A stretch of DNA of 11,126 nucleotides, from NCBI GenBank assembly GCA_002503595.1, contig DASC01000087.1:1-11126 (forward strand), read 5' to 3'. Below are positions 1 to 7,000 of this stretch, one piece after another. The notes beneath the pieces were generated by a model. It saw only the letters and a program-made list of their open reading frames with translations, searched no databases and was not told the DNA's origin. Each line of letters starts with the position of its first letter. Position 1 is the first letter of the stretch. Source of the DNA: Candidatus Methanogaster sp. UBA203 (GTDB lineage: Archaea; Halobacteriota; Methanosarcinia; Methanosarcinales; Methanogasteraceae). Position numbers and translations under genes: made by a program.

Positions 1-1
1 T

Positions 2-259
2 GCCGAGATCTCGTTTGTGAAAGAGCTTGCCAGATTCTCTTATGTGATCGATCTTGCGTCAAGGGAGTTGAAACCGCACATCGTGGCGATCTATGCACGG
101 GAACTTGCTGAGACGTTTAACCAGTTCTACAGGTTGTCGCCGGTCTTGAGCGCGCCAGATGATGTGCGTGATGCCCGCATCGGGCTTGTCGAGTGCGCAC
201 GGATCGTGCTTGCAAGTACGCTTGGTGTGCTCGGGATCGCTGCGCCAGAATCGATGTGA
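2..259 (+). CDS. argS: Arginyl-tRNA synthetase, C-terminal fragment
   Basis: This is the last 85 codons of arginyl-tRNA synthetase, the cytoplasmic class I enzyme that charges tRNA-Arg with arginine. The fragment matches the DALR-type helical anticodon-binding domain at the end of the family. The visible hallmarks are the segment KPHIVAIYARELAETFNQFY, then SPVL, then a helix R-x-x-L-V-E-C-A-R-I-V-L, and the terminal LGVLGIAAPESM, which is the usual ArgRS ending (L-G-I-x-x-P-E-x-M). The frame is open from base 2, so the start lies left of the window; the internal GTG at 17 is not a real start. It stops at TGA. About 700 bases separate it from the next confident gene, so it is not part of the secreted-protein cluster. 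The identification rests on recognising the family C-terminus, and I am confident of it. Confidence 0.93.
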   Translation, partial: AEISFVKELARFSYVIDLASRELKPHIVAIYARELAETFNQFYRLSPVLSAPDDVRDARIGLVECARIVLASTLGVLGIAAPESM

Positions 260-363
260 TTCCTGGCAAGCGATTGGGTGCGGTCACGACGTTATGATGA
301 TTGGTCAATGGGTGATCTGGTCGAATATGCGGTAGTGTCGTCTGGTTGCTTGGCTACTATTCA

Positions 364-412
364 GGGGTTCTCACCGCAGAGGGCGCGGAGTGCGCGGAGA
401 ATGTAGAACCCC
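364..412. repeat. Inverted repeat enclosing three 9-nt direct repeats
   Basis: GGGGTTCT (364-371) and AGAACCCC (405-412) form a perfect 8-bp inverted repeat. Between them lie three consecutive 9-nt units, CGCAGAGGG, CGCGGAGTG and CGCGGAGAA (375-401). This resembles the dispersed intergenic CGCAGAG-type repeats seen in many prokaryotic genomes. It could be a small mobile or extragenic palindromic element, or a hairpin in the argS 3' region. The repeats are seen directly; the class is inferred. Confidence 0.5.
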
Positions 413-515
413 CCTCCGTGCCCACTCTGTGCTGCAACGGCTTTGCCAACGCATTCTGCGCTTGAATTTCATGCTTCGGTCTCCTTGATTTTAACCACAC
501 GGTATTGAGCACGTA

Positions 516-566
516 TAGATAATCACCCCTTCATCGACGAAACGTTTATATAAGATTAGATAATCA
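516..566 (+). promoter_or_regulatory. TATA-like box flanked by direct repeats
   Basis: TTTATATAA (545-553) is a good match to an archaeal TATA box. It is flanked by two exact copies of TAGATAATCA at 516-525 and 557-566, 41 nt apart. A TATA box here would place transcription start near 571-577, at or just inside the doubtful ORF starting at 569. The duplicated decamers could be operator half-sites around the box. No purine-rich upstream BRE is obvious. Confidence 0.4.
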
Positions 567-568
567 TC

Positions 569-889
569 ATGGTAAACTCAAGCGTGTATGTGTTAAAACA
601 AATAGCTTGGTTACGGAGATGCCTGAAGATGCCCTCAACTGCGGTAAACACACGCGGAGATGCCATACGCATCATGCACACAGCGCGCAAAACAATCAGA
701 CAGATCATCCCACTTATGGCGAGATCATCTATGCTCTGTGGGATGGACGATTGGGTGAAGCACACCTGCACTATCGGATATTCAATTCCTCCTATCACAT
801 CCGGATTCATCGATAGTGCAGCGCTTGCCATAAGATGTGTTTCACCTTTGTTCATTCCGAACGCAAAGGGGGTGGTATGGATACAGTAG
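569..889 (+). CDS. Doubtful ORF of unknown function
   Basis: An ATG-started frame of 106 codons sits just downstream of a TATA-like box and ends in TAG, 71 bases before the next gene. I do not recognise the protein. It is rich in Cys, Met, Arg and Ile, and has no clear domain, signal peptide or membrane segment. There is no Shine-Dalgarno before the ATG, so it would have to be a leaderless or near-leaderless message. The opposite strand is open over nearly the same stretch (556-900), and part of the region is an inverted duplication, which can create open frames by symmetry. It may be a non-coding or degenerate element. I list it because this is the longest plus-strand frame in an otherwise gene-free 700 bases. 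Confidence 0.15.
   Translation: MVNSSVYVLKQIAWLRRCLKMPSTAVNTRGDAIRIMHTARKTIRQIIPLMARSSMLCGMDDWVKHTCTIGYSIPPITSGFIDSAALAIRCVSPLFIPNAKGVVWIQ
754..846. repeat. Imperfect inverted duplication with 11-bp perfect core
   Basis: CTGCACTATCG (766-776) is repeated inverted at 811-821 (CGATAGTGCAG). The outer arms also correspond: GGTGAAGCACACCT before the left core matches, on the minus strand, AGGTGAAACACATCT at 832-846, but the right arm carries about 11 extra bases between the two blocks. As RNA this would be a hairpin with a 34-nt apical region and a large bulge. It may be a degenerate mobile element end or a structured RNA. Confidence 0.45.
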
Positions 890-908
890 CAAAGTAACAC
901 ATTTTTTT

Positions 909-954
909 GATTATAAGAACAAACGTACAGATATTAGAACAAACAAATTGGAGG
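909..954 (+). promoter_or_regulatory. Shared leader element and RBS, copy 1
   Basis: GATTATAAGAACAA (909-922), a 10-nt spacer, then ATTAGAACAAAC (933-944) is followed by the Shine-Dalgarno GGAGG (950-954), 6 nt before the ATG at 961. The same two blocks with the same spacing precede the genes at 4003 and 9627. AACAA occurs twice, 20 bp apart, so both copies face the same side of the helix. Unlike the other two copies, this one lacks the GTTTG arm that makes a hairpin. A T7 run (902-908) lies just upstream and may end incoming transcription. It may be a core promoter with an operator, or an RNA leader; the sequence alone does not decide. Confidence 0.65.
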
Positions 955-960
955 AAATAC

Positions 961-2805
961 ATGAACAAAACAAGATACATCATGGTGCTGGTGGCGATCG
1001 CGCTCACAATGGCGGTGGCATCCGCGACCGATTGGCAGCAGTTCCAGAAGGATGAGATCAGCATCGGATGGACAACAGACAGCGCACCCGTGCACAATCC
1101 ACAACTGGCGTGGTCGTATAACGTCGATGGCTGGGTCGATACCACGCCGATTGTTGGGGGCGGTCAGGTCTTTGTGCTCAACGCAAGTGGAAATCTGTAC
1201 GCATTCAATCCGACGACTGGGGTAGAGAACTGGCATACCGACCTGACTGAAGGGGCAGGAACATTTGAGGTCTCTGTGCCGGCATACAATGATGGTATCG
1301 TGTATGCTGCCGTAAGCAGTGGCGCTGCAGGTCATGGTGCCGGAAGGGTCAGTGCGATATATGCAAACAACGGGACTGTTCGCGAGTGTGCGTATTATGG
1401 CTTGAACAATTTCCAGTTGAACACGCCTGTAACCTATGCGGACGGCAGAATATATGTCGGCAACTGGATGGGCGGCACAGAGCATACTGAGGATAACGGC
1501 ACATACTACTGCATCGACGCATCGGATGTGACCAATCTGATATGGAGCAGGACTGCGCCTTATTGCACAGGTTACTACTGGGCAGGCGCTGCGATCGTTG
1601 GCGACTACATTATCTACGGCGATGACAGAGCGAATGTAACGTGCCTGTACAAGGACAACGGAACATTCGTAGATCACATAAACGTATCAGAGGCATTTAG
1701 TGTTACACCGGTCGAGGAGATCAGATCATCAATCACATGGAACGAAAGTACAGGTCGCATCTACTTCACAGGAAAGAAGCCAGTTCCGTCGGCGGTTGGA
1801 CATGCGTATGCTGTCGGTTTCAATCCCACCACGGGTCATTTCAATACGACCGACTATTGGGTTACCGACATCGGTTACAGCACATCCACGCCTGTGGTCT
1901 ATAACGGCAGAGTGTATGTCTGCATCGGCGGTGTATACCAGGGTGAGTCTTATGCTCTCAGATGCCTGAGTGAGTCGGATGGAGAGATACTGTACAACTA
2001 TAGTGCAGGCAGCGATGTTTCACAGTCGTCTCCAGCAGTATCGGTCTTTGGTGGGCAGGTGTACATCTACTTCACGACCAATGTGAACAATGGGTCTGCC
2101 TACTGCATCGAGGACACTGGCGCTGCTTTTGTCCAGCGATGGAAATGGAACCCACCTGAACCAGACAACCAGTTCATCCTGCAGGGGATGGCGATCTCTG
2201 ACGGCATGGTCTACTTTGGAACGGATGGAAGCTATGTGTATGTGCTGGAGGAAGGGCAGGAACAGTTCGACATCCCGATCTACAACGGTATGAACGCGAT
2301 CTCGATACCGTTGAACCAGGATGACCCAACGCTTGATGCGGTGTTGGGGAACAATCCTGTAACCGATGACATCGTGTACAGGTACATCAATGGTGTCGGA
2401 TACAAGCCTGCTCAGTACTATGAAGGATATGGCTGGTATGGGGATGTGAGTGACGTTGAACCAATGGAACCTGAGGTAGGATATGAGTACCACCGAAAAG
2501 GTGCAGATTATACGCTTACCATTATAGGTACAAGATGCACCGGGGCGGTAAGTACACCGATATACAATGGGATGAACCTCATCGGATATGCAAGCCTCAC
2601 GGGGACAACTCTGTCCACGTTCAACAGTCCAGTAACCGATGACATCGTGTACAGGTACATCAATGGTGTCGGATACAAGCCTGCTCAGTACTATGAAGGA
2701 TATGGCTGGTATGGAGACGTGAGCGATGTTGAACCCATCGAACCCGGTGTCGGATATGAGTACCACAGAAAAGGCGCATACTATGACTGGACATACGATA
2801 CATGA
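961..2805 (+). CDS. Secreted PQQ-type beta-propeller protein with two C-terminal repeat modules
   Basis: This 614-aa protein is probably exported and displayed at the cell surface. The ATG at 961 is chosen because GGAGG lies 6 nt upstream and a Sec signal peptide follows (residues 1-22, ending ASA); the TTG at 907 would run through the shared leader. The mature chain opens with TDWQQFQKD, the entry motif of this archaeal propeller group. Residues about 25-435 contain repeated blade motifs such as VFVLNASGNLYAFN, GRIYVGNW and MVYFGTDGSYVYVL. The blocks GYYWAGAA, EIRSSI and GYSTSTP recur in the 4003 protein. Residues 438-614 hold two copies of a module with Y-N-G-M-N near its start and a late GVGYEY or EVGYEY, largely identical to each other. 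N-glycosylation sequons are frequent. The PQQ fold is often structural, so no enzyme activity is inferred. It stops at TGA. Confidence 0.88.
   Translation: MNKTRYIMVLVAIALTMAVASATDWQQFQKDEISIGWTTDSAPVHNPQLAWSYNVDGWVDTTPIVGGGQVFVLNASGNLYAFNPTTGVENWHTDLTEGAGTFEVSVPAYNDGIVYAAVSSGAAGHGAGRVSAIYANNGTVRECAYYGLNNFQLNTPVTYADGRIYVGNWMGGTEHTEDNGTYYCIDASDVTNLIWSRTAPYCTGYYWAGAAIVGDYIIYGDDRANVTCLYKDNGTFVDHINVSEAFSVTPVEEIRSSITWNESTGRIYFTGKKPVPSAVGHAYAVGFNPTTGHFNTTDYWVTDIGYSTSTPVVYNGRVYVCIGGVYQGESYALRCLSESDGEILYNYSAGSDVSQSSPAVSVFGGQVYIYFTTNVNNGSAYCIEDTGAAFVQRWKWNPPEPDNQFILQGMAISDGMVYFGTDGSYVYVLEEGQEQFDIPIYNGMNAISIPLNQDDPTLDAVLGNNPVTDDIVYRYINGVGYKPAQYYEGYGWYGDVSDVEPMEPEVGYEYHRKGADYTLTIIGTRCTGAVSTPIYNGMNLIGYASLTGTTLSTFNSPVTDDIVYRYINGVGYKPAQYYEGYGWYGDVSDVEPIEPGVGYEYHRKGAYYDWTYDT
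2359..2714 (+). repeat. Intragenic 83-nt exact direct repeat
   Basis: Bases 2359-2441 and 2632-2714 are identical over 83 nt, offset by 273 nt (91 codons), within the two C-terminal modules of the propeller gene. Similarity continues with scattered, mostly synonymous or conservative changes to about 2510 and 2783. The N-terminal parts of the two modules differ, and the first carries a 3-residue insertion. This indicates a recent duplication or gene conversion confined to the module cores. Confidence 0.9.
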
Positions 2806-2832
2806 CGCCATGTATAGCATGAAGAACGAAAT

Positions 2833-2853
2833 AGCCCCTTTTTAGGGGCTTTA
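2833..2853 (+). terminator. Stem-loop after the 961 gene
   Basis: AGCCCC (2833-2838), loop TTTTTA, GGGGCT (2845-2850), followed by a short TT. It lies 28 nt after the stop codon. The T-tract is short, so termination is uncertain. It may instead be an mRNA 3'-end stabiliser, or an element controlling the strong Shine-Dalgarno 11 nt downstream. Confidence 0.55.
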
Positions 2854-2875
2854 TGTAATTAAAGGAGGTAAGAAC

Positions 2876-2923
2876 ATGAAGGAAAGAACTTTGAACCGAA
2901 TAAACAGAGGTGAAAGCAAATGA
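2876..2923 (+). CDS. 15-codon leader ORF overlapping the next start
   Basis: A nearly perfect Shine-Dalgarno, AAAGGAGGT (2861-2869), sits 6 nt before this ATG. The frame encodes MKERTLNRINRGESK, basic and polar, and ends in a TGA that overlaps the ATG of the next gene in an ATGA arrangement (2920-2923). That geometry is typical of translational coupling: ribosomes finishing this peptide can restart on the secreted-protein gene, which has its own weaker GAGGTGA site inside the mini-ORF. A similar SD plus ATGAA block starts the small ORF at 9395. The peptide is probably a translational leader rather than a functional product. It is seen in the sequence but unproven. Confidence 0.45.
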   Translation: MKERTLNRINRGESK

Positions 2924-3804
2924 GAATGAGACTATTGGTGCTCGTCATTGCGACTGCGATGATTCTGGCAACGACACAGAGCGTGGCTGCCCTTCCAGTG
3001 GGATCATTTGCAGCTAAAGGTACTATTCAGTACGAAAGTGGAGCAACCTGCCCTTACGACTGGAATTTGGAGATGGAAAACTTGGACCAACCTCAGCTCG
3101 AGGGACAGCCATGGCTTAGTACTACGAAATTTGTTCCGCCGGCTATGGACTATTACGTAGGTGGTCAGACTGTATTAGATAGTGATCACATCAAGGTCAC
3201 AATAACCAGCCCGGATGGGAGCTACAGTGGAACAAACACTATGGTGGCATCAGAAGCATGGGATGGGACGAACGTGATCATCAATGTGGTTGTTTACGAA
3301 GTCCCAGTAGAGACCGAGACCTTCACCAAATCCCTGCCCGCTGGCTGGAACCTCGTATCACTGCCACTGACACCACTCGACAGCAGCACGATCGCAGTAC
3401 TCGGAAATGCTACGATTGCGCATGATGCAGTGAAGCAATACAACGCAGCCACACACCAGTTCGAGGATGCGACCACGATGGATCCGGGCGTCGGATACTT
3501 CGTGCATGTCACGACCGCAGGCACATGGAGATATGAGGGGACTGCGTACGATAGCATAAATGTCAGCCTCTCGCAGGGCTTGAACATGGTCGGCTGGACG
3601 AACGAGACCGGTTCTGCACTTCCGGGTGCGCTCTCATCGATCGATGGCAGCTACAGGTACGTTGCACACTGGGATGCATCATCGCAGAGCTACGAGGTAT
3701 ATCTGCCAGGAGCACCGGTAGTCTTCAACGACTTCACAACGATGGATAAAGGAGAGGGATACTTCATAGCGGCAACATCGAGTTGCACGCTTGTGTATCC
3801 GTGA
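2920..3804 (+). CDS. Small secreted protein with tandem GWNLVSLPL-type modules
   Basis: This 294-aa protein has an N-terminal signal peptide (residues 1 to about 23, hydrophobic core LLVLVIATAMILA, cleavage near SVA/A), so it is probably exported. The ATG at 2920 is supported by GAGGTGA 7 nt upstream and by the overlap with the leader ORF. Residues about 31-128 form a beta-rich domain beginning GTIQYESGATCP; it resembles the LSGNITYDTGNPV domain of the 4003 protein. Residues 138-214 and 215-294 are two related modules, each with a G-x-N-x-V start (AGWNLVSLPL, QGLNMVGW) and a late G-x-GYF motif (DPGVGYF, DKGEGYF). The same pattern appears at the end of the 961 protein, so the two may act together at the surface. 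No catalytic motif is visible and the function is unknown. It ends in TGA. Confidence 0.85.
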   Translation: MRMRLLVLVIATAMILATTQSVAALPVGSFAAKGTIQYESGATCPYDWNLEMENLDQPQLEGQPWLSTTKFVPPAMDYYVGGQTVLDSDHIKVTITSPDGSYSGTNTMVASEAWDGTNVIINVVVYEVPVETETFTKSLPAGWNLVSLPLTPLDSSTIAVLGNATIAHDAVKQYNAATHQFEDATTMDPGVGYFVHVTTAGTWRYEGTAYDSINVSLSQGLNMVGWTNETGSALPGALSSIDGSYRYVAHWDASSQSYEVYLPGAPVVFNDFTTMDKGEGYFIAATSSCTLVYP

Positions 3805-3833
3805 TCTCTTCGCCATCAGTTAAACGGAGGTTG

Positions 3834-3929
3834 TAAGAGACTGACGATACCGATAAGCAGCGTGCTCCCCCGCCCCGGTGAGGTGCATGGTAGCACGCAT
3901 GAGCTTATCCGGGTGATATAAGAGACTGA
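3834..3929 (+). other. Long imperfect hairpin flanked by 11-nt direct repeats
   Basis: TAAGAGACTGA occurs exactly at 3834-3844 and 3919-3929. Between them a long stem can form: CCGATAAGC (3850-3858) with GCTTATC plus CGG (3903-3912, one bulged C), then GCGTGCT (3860-3866) with AGCACGC (3892-3898). An apical C-rich/G-rich segment may pair CGCC with GGTG (3871-3874 and 3882-3885). Direct repeats around an inverted repeat suggest a small transposable remnant. The alternative is a structured RNA in the 5' leader of the 4003 gene. No ORF lies here. Confidence 0.5.
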
Positions 3930-3950
3930 ATTATGGTTGATCCATAATTC
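3928..3950 (+). repeat. 9-bp perfect hairpin in the leader of the 4003 gene
   Basis: GAATTATGG (3928-3936), loop TTGAT, CCATAATTC (3942-3950). The corresponding block before the 9627 gene keeps the layout (ATTATGATTGATC) but its stem is badly mismatched, so the pairing itself is not conserved. It could be a protein-binding palindrome specific to this copy. Confidence 0.5.
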
Positions 3951-3952
3951 TC

Positions 3953-3997
3953 GACTACGATAACAAATTTGTTTGCATTAAAACAAACGAAAAGGAG
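3953..3997 (+). promoter_or_regulatory. Shared leader element and RBS, copy 2
   Basis: GACTACGATAACAA (3953-3966), a 10-nt spacer, ATTAAAACAAAC (3977-3988), then GGAG (3994-3997) 5 nt before the ATG at 4003. AACAAATTTGTT (3962-3973) is a perfect palindrome. GTTTG (3971-3975) pairs with CAAAC (3984-3988), extendable through a U-G pair and two A-T pairs. In copy 3 the U-G becomes C-G, a change that keeps the stem. Confidence 0.7.
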
Positions 3998-4002
3998 ATA
4001 TT

Positions 4003-7000
4003 ATGAATAGATTGAACATGATAAAAGCAGTGATAACACTGACGATGGTGGCGATTATGCTCACCGGAACGGCAGCGGCAACGGATTGGAGTGCATTCCA
4101 GAAAGATAGCCACAATACAGGATTGACATCCGACAAGGCTCCGATAACCAATCCATACGGCAATGGAATATCATGGGAGCGATCCTTTGCAGCCAACTTT
4201 GATGAAGCACCTGTCGTGGTGGGTGATACTGTATACGTGGTCGGCGCCGACAACAAAGTACGGGCAATGAACAAGACCACAGGTGACGTGAAATGGGAAA
4301 CATCCACAAGCGGCGGCGGATTCCTGCTTGGAAACATGGGTGCAGGAAATGGCATGATTTTTGTTCCAACATCTGATGGCAAGATCTTTGGCATCGATGA
4401 TGCTACCGGTGCTGTGGTATGGTCTGCAACAGAATCCGGTCAGATGAACACACCTGTAGTCTATGATGATCACAAGATATATTTTGGTGACTGGGGCGGA
4501 AACAACGCATATTACTGCTACAGTGACACCGGAACAGAGATATGGCAACGTACTTCCAACAGCGGCTCTGGTTACTACTGGGCAGGTGCTGCCACCATAG
4601 GAGACTACCTTGTATATGGTGACGATGCAGGTCATCTTACTTCAGTGTATAAAACAAACGGTACCATTGTCCACGAGATAGACGTATCCACAGAATTTGG
4701 TGTCACTGCAAACGAGATCAGATCCTCTATCTGCTATGTAGAATCTCTGGACCGTATCTACTTCACATCCAAAGGTGGATACATGTACGCTCTTGGCATG
4801 AATAATGACGGTACATTTGATACCACCGATAAACATCATGCATACATCGGTTACAGTACATCAACACCTGCAGTCTACAATAACAAAGTGTATGTCGGTG
4901 CTGGTGGAATGTACGGTGGCGGCGATGGCATCTCATGTCTTGATGCAAATCTCACAGACGAAGACTGGCACTTTGCTGCAGCAGCAGGGGCAGTCCAATC
5001 ATCTCCCGCCATTACCACAGCATACGATGATGGCGATGGGGAAGTATACATTTATGTTACCACCAACGCTGCAGCTGGAAAGGTGTATTGTGTTAATGAA
5101 TTAGGCGTTGAGCAGTGGTCTTGGGGGGAGTCAGGAAAGACGGACTGGACCCTCTGTGGTGTGGCAATATCGGACGGATGGATATTCTACGGAACCGACA
5201 GTAAGTATGTGTTCGGGTTCGCAACGACTGAATCTTTATCGGGTTCTACACCAACCCCGCCGACATCCTTCCTCCTCTCAGGCAACATCACCTACGACAC
5301 CGGCAATCCGGTCATGAACCCGGTAGTCACGGTAACGAACCTTGAAACGCCCGAGGACTTCACTGTGAAGACTGACGCCGGCTCGAACCTCTACCTGACA
5401 CTAACCAACTCAGGTCATGCCAGTTCCGGCAATACGATAAGGATCAACGCAAGCGACGGTGTGATCTTTAATGAGGTCGATTACATGGTAACCGCGGCTG
5501 ATATCAATGGCGGTGGATTCGTGCTGGATATACTCCTTGTATCAGGTGGCATGCCAGACCTAAACGTTACTGATAAGTATGAGGAGTGGGTTAACATCCC
5601 GGAAAAGACCTACAACGTAACCTACACCGTAGAGAACACCGGCAGTGCCGATGCGGATGCAAGCAACACATCCCTAAGGATTGACGGAGTAGAGGTCGCA
5701 ACCGATCATGTACCGGAACTATTGATAGGTGCAAGCTATACCGGTACACTCGGTCCATTCACGCTATCAGGCAACAATGATACGATCGAGATCTGTGCAG
5801 ACGGTGACGGTGTTATCACCGAACTCGACGAGACGAACAACTGCCTCGAAAACGTGCTTGAAGCACCTGGTATGCCCGACCTTATCGTATGGGTCGCACT
5901 AAAGACTCCAGGCTATGTGAACGAAGATAACATCCTCGGTGTGAGGGTGAAGAACGCAGGAACCGTTGATGCAGGATCATTCAATGTCTCACTCGCAATC
6001 GATGGAACACCGGTGCCCGCGCAGACAGTCCCACCACTTGCCGCAGGAGATGCCACTGAGCTCGAATACGCATGGATGCCAACCGAACTTGGCACACATC
6101 TGCTCAGTGCGACCGTGGACACAAACAACGATGTTTCCGAATCCAACGAGACAAACAACGACTTTGCAAGAACATCAGTCATCATCAAGCGGACCGACTG
6201 GCATCAGTTCCATTATGACGTCGTACACTCAGGATTCTCGCCATCAGGCGCACCTGACACGAACGAGACACACTGGATAAGCGATGAGATATCTGCAATT
6301 GGAGGCACGTCGACAGTAGTTGCTGATGGTAAGGTCTTTGCCTACGGCGGTCCTACAGGATGGACTGGCGGAGATGGGGCACTGTACTGCCTCGATGAGT
6401 TCACAGGCGCAATTCTCTGGAACATAAGCATCCCGGTACCTGCGTACGGCTCATGGTCTTCACCGGCATATCATAACGGCAGAGTATTCACCTCCACAGA
6501 TATAGAGGCAGGATGCTACAACGCAGCAACCGGCGAGCAGATATGGGCATTTGAGAACCCGACGAACGATCCATCGGTCAATGGCGGTCCTGTTGTCGCT
6601 GACGGCAAGGTTATCGTCAACGACTGGCAGGCAGGTCATTACCACTGTCTTGATGAAGAAACAGGCGAGCTGCTCTGGACATTCACAGAAGAGCAGACCG
6701 GTGACTGGGGTGTTGGATATACCCAGGGAGTACCGGCTTATGAGGATGGGAAGTTCTATCTCACCACATGGCTGTATGTCGGCGGGAACGTGTACTGTGT
6801 TGATGCCGATACCGGAGATGTGATCTGGAACCAGACCACTCCGCTTGACACATGCGGCTCTCCCGCAGTTGTGGACGGCACCGTATATGTCACAAACTAC
6901 GACTTCTACGGCTATGGTGCGATCTATGCGATGAACGCGACGAACGGTTCAATCCTGTGGCAGCAGACGATCCAGCGATCTGACTCAACACCAGCAGTAG

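Noticed and set aside
556..900. Minus-strand open frame of 114 codons
   Set aside because: No Shine-Dalgarno or recognisable protein; it would run into the argS direction and overlaps the symmetrical duplication, so symmetry is the likelier cause.
934..1677. Minus-strand open frame of 247 codons
   Set aside because: It is antisense to the clear propeller gene, shows no recognisable domain, and its composition (many Cys, His, Arg) is that of a shadow frame.
2359..2714. Repeat spacing suggestive of CRISPR
   Set aside because: There are only two long copies, both in frame inside a gene; no short palindromic repeats with unique spacers occur in the window.
2020..2820. Minus-strand open frame of 266 codons
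   Set aside because: Antisense shadow of the 961 gene; its internal repeat merely mirrors the duplicated C-terminal modules.
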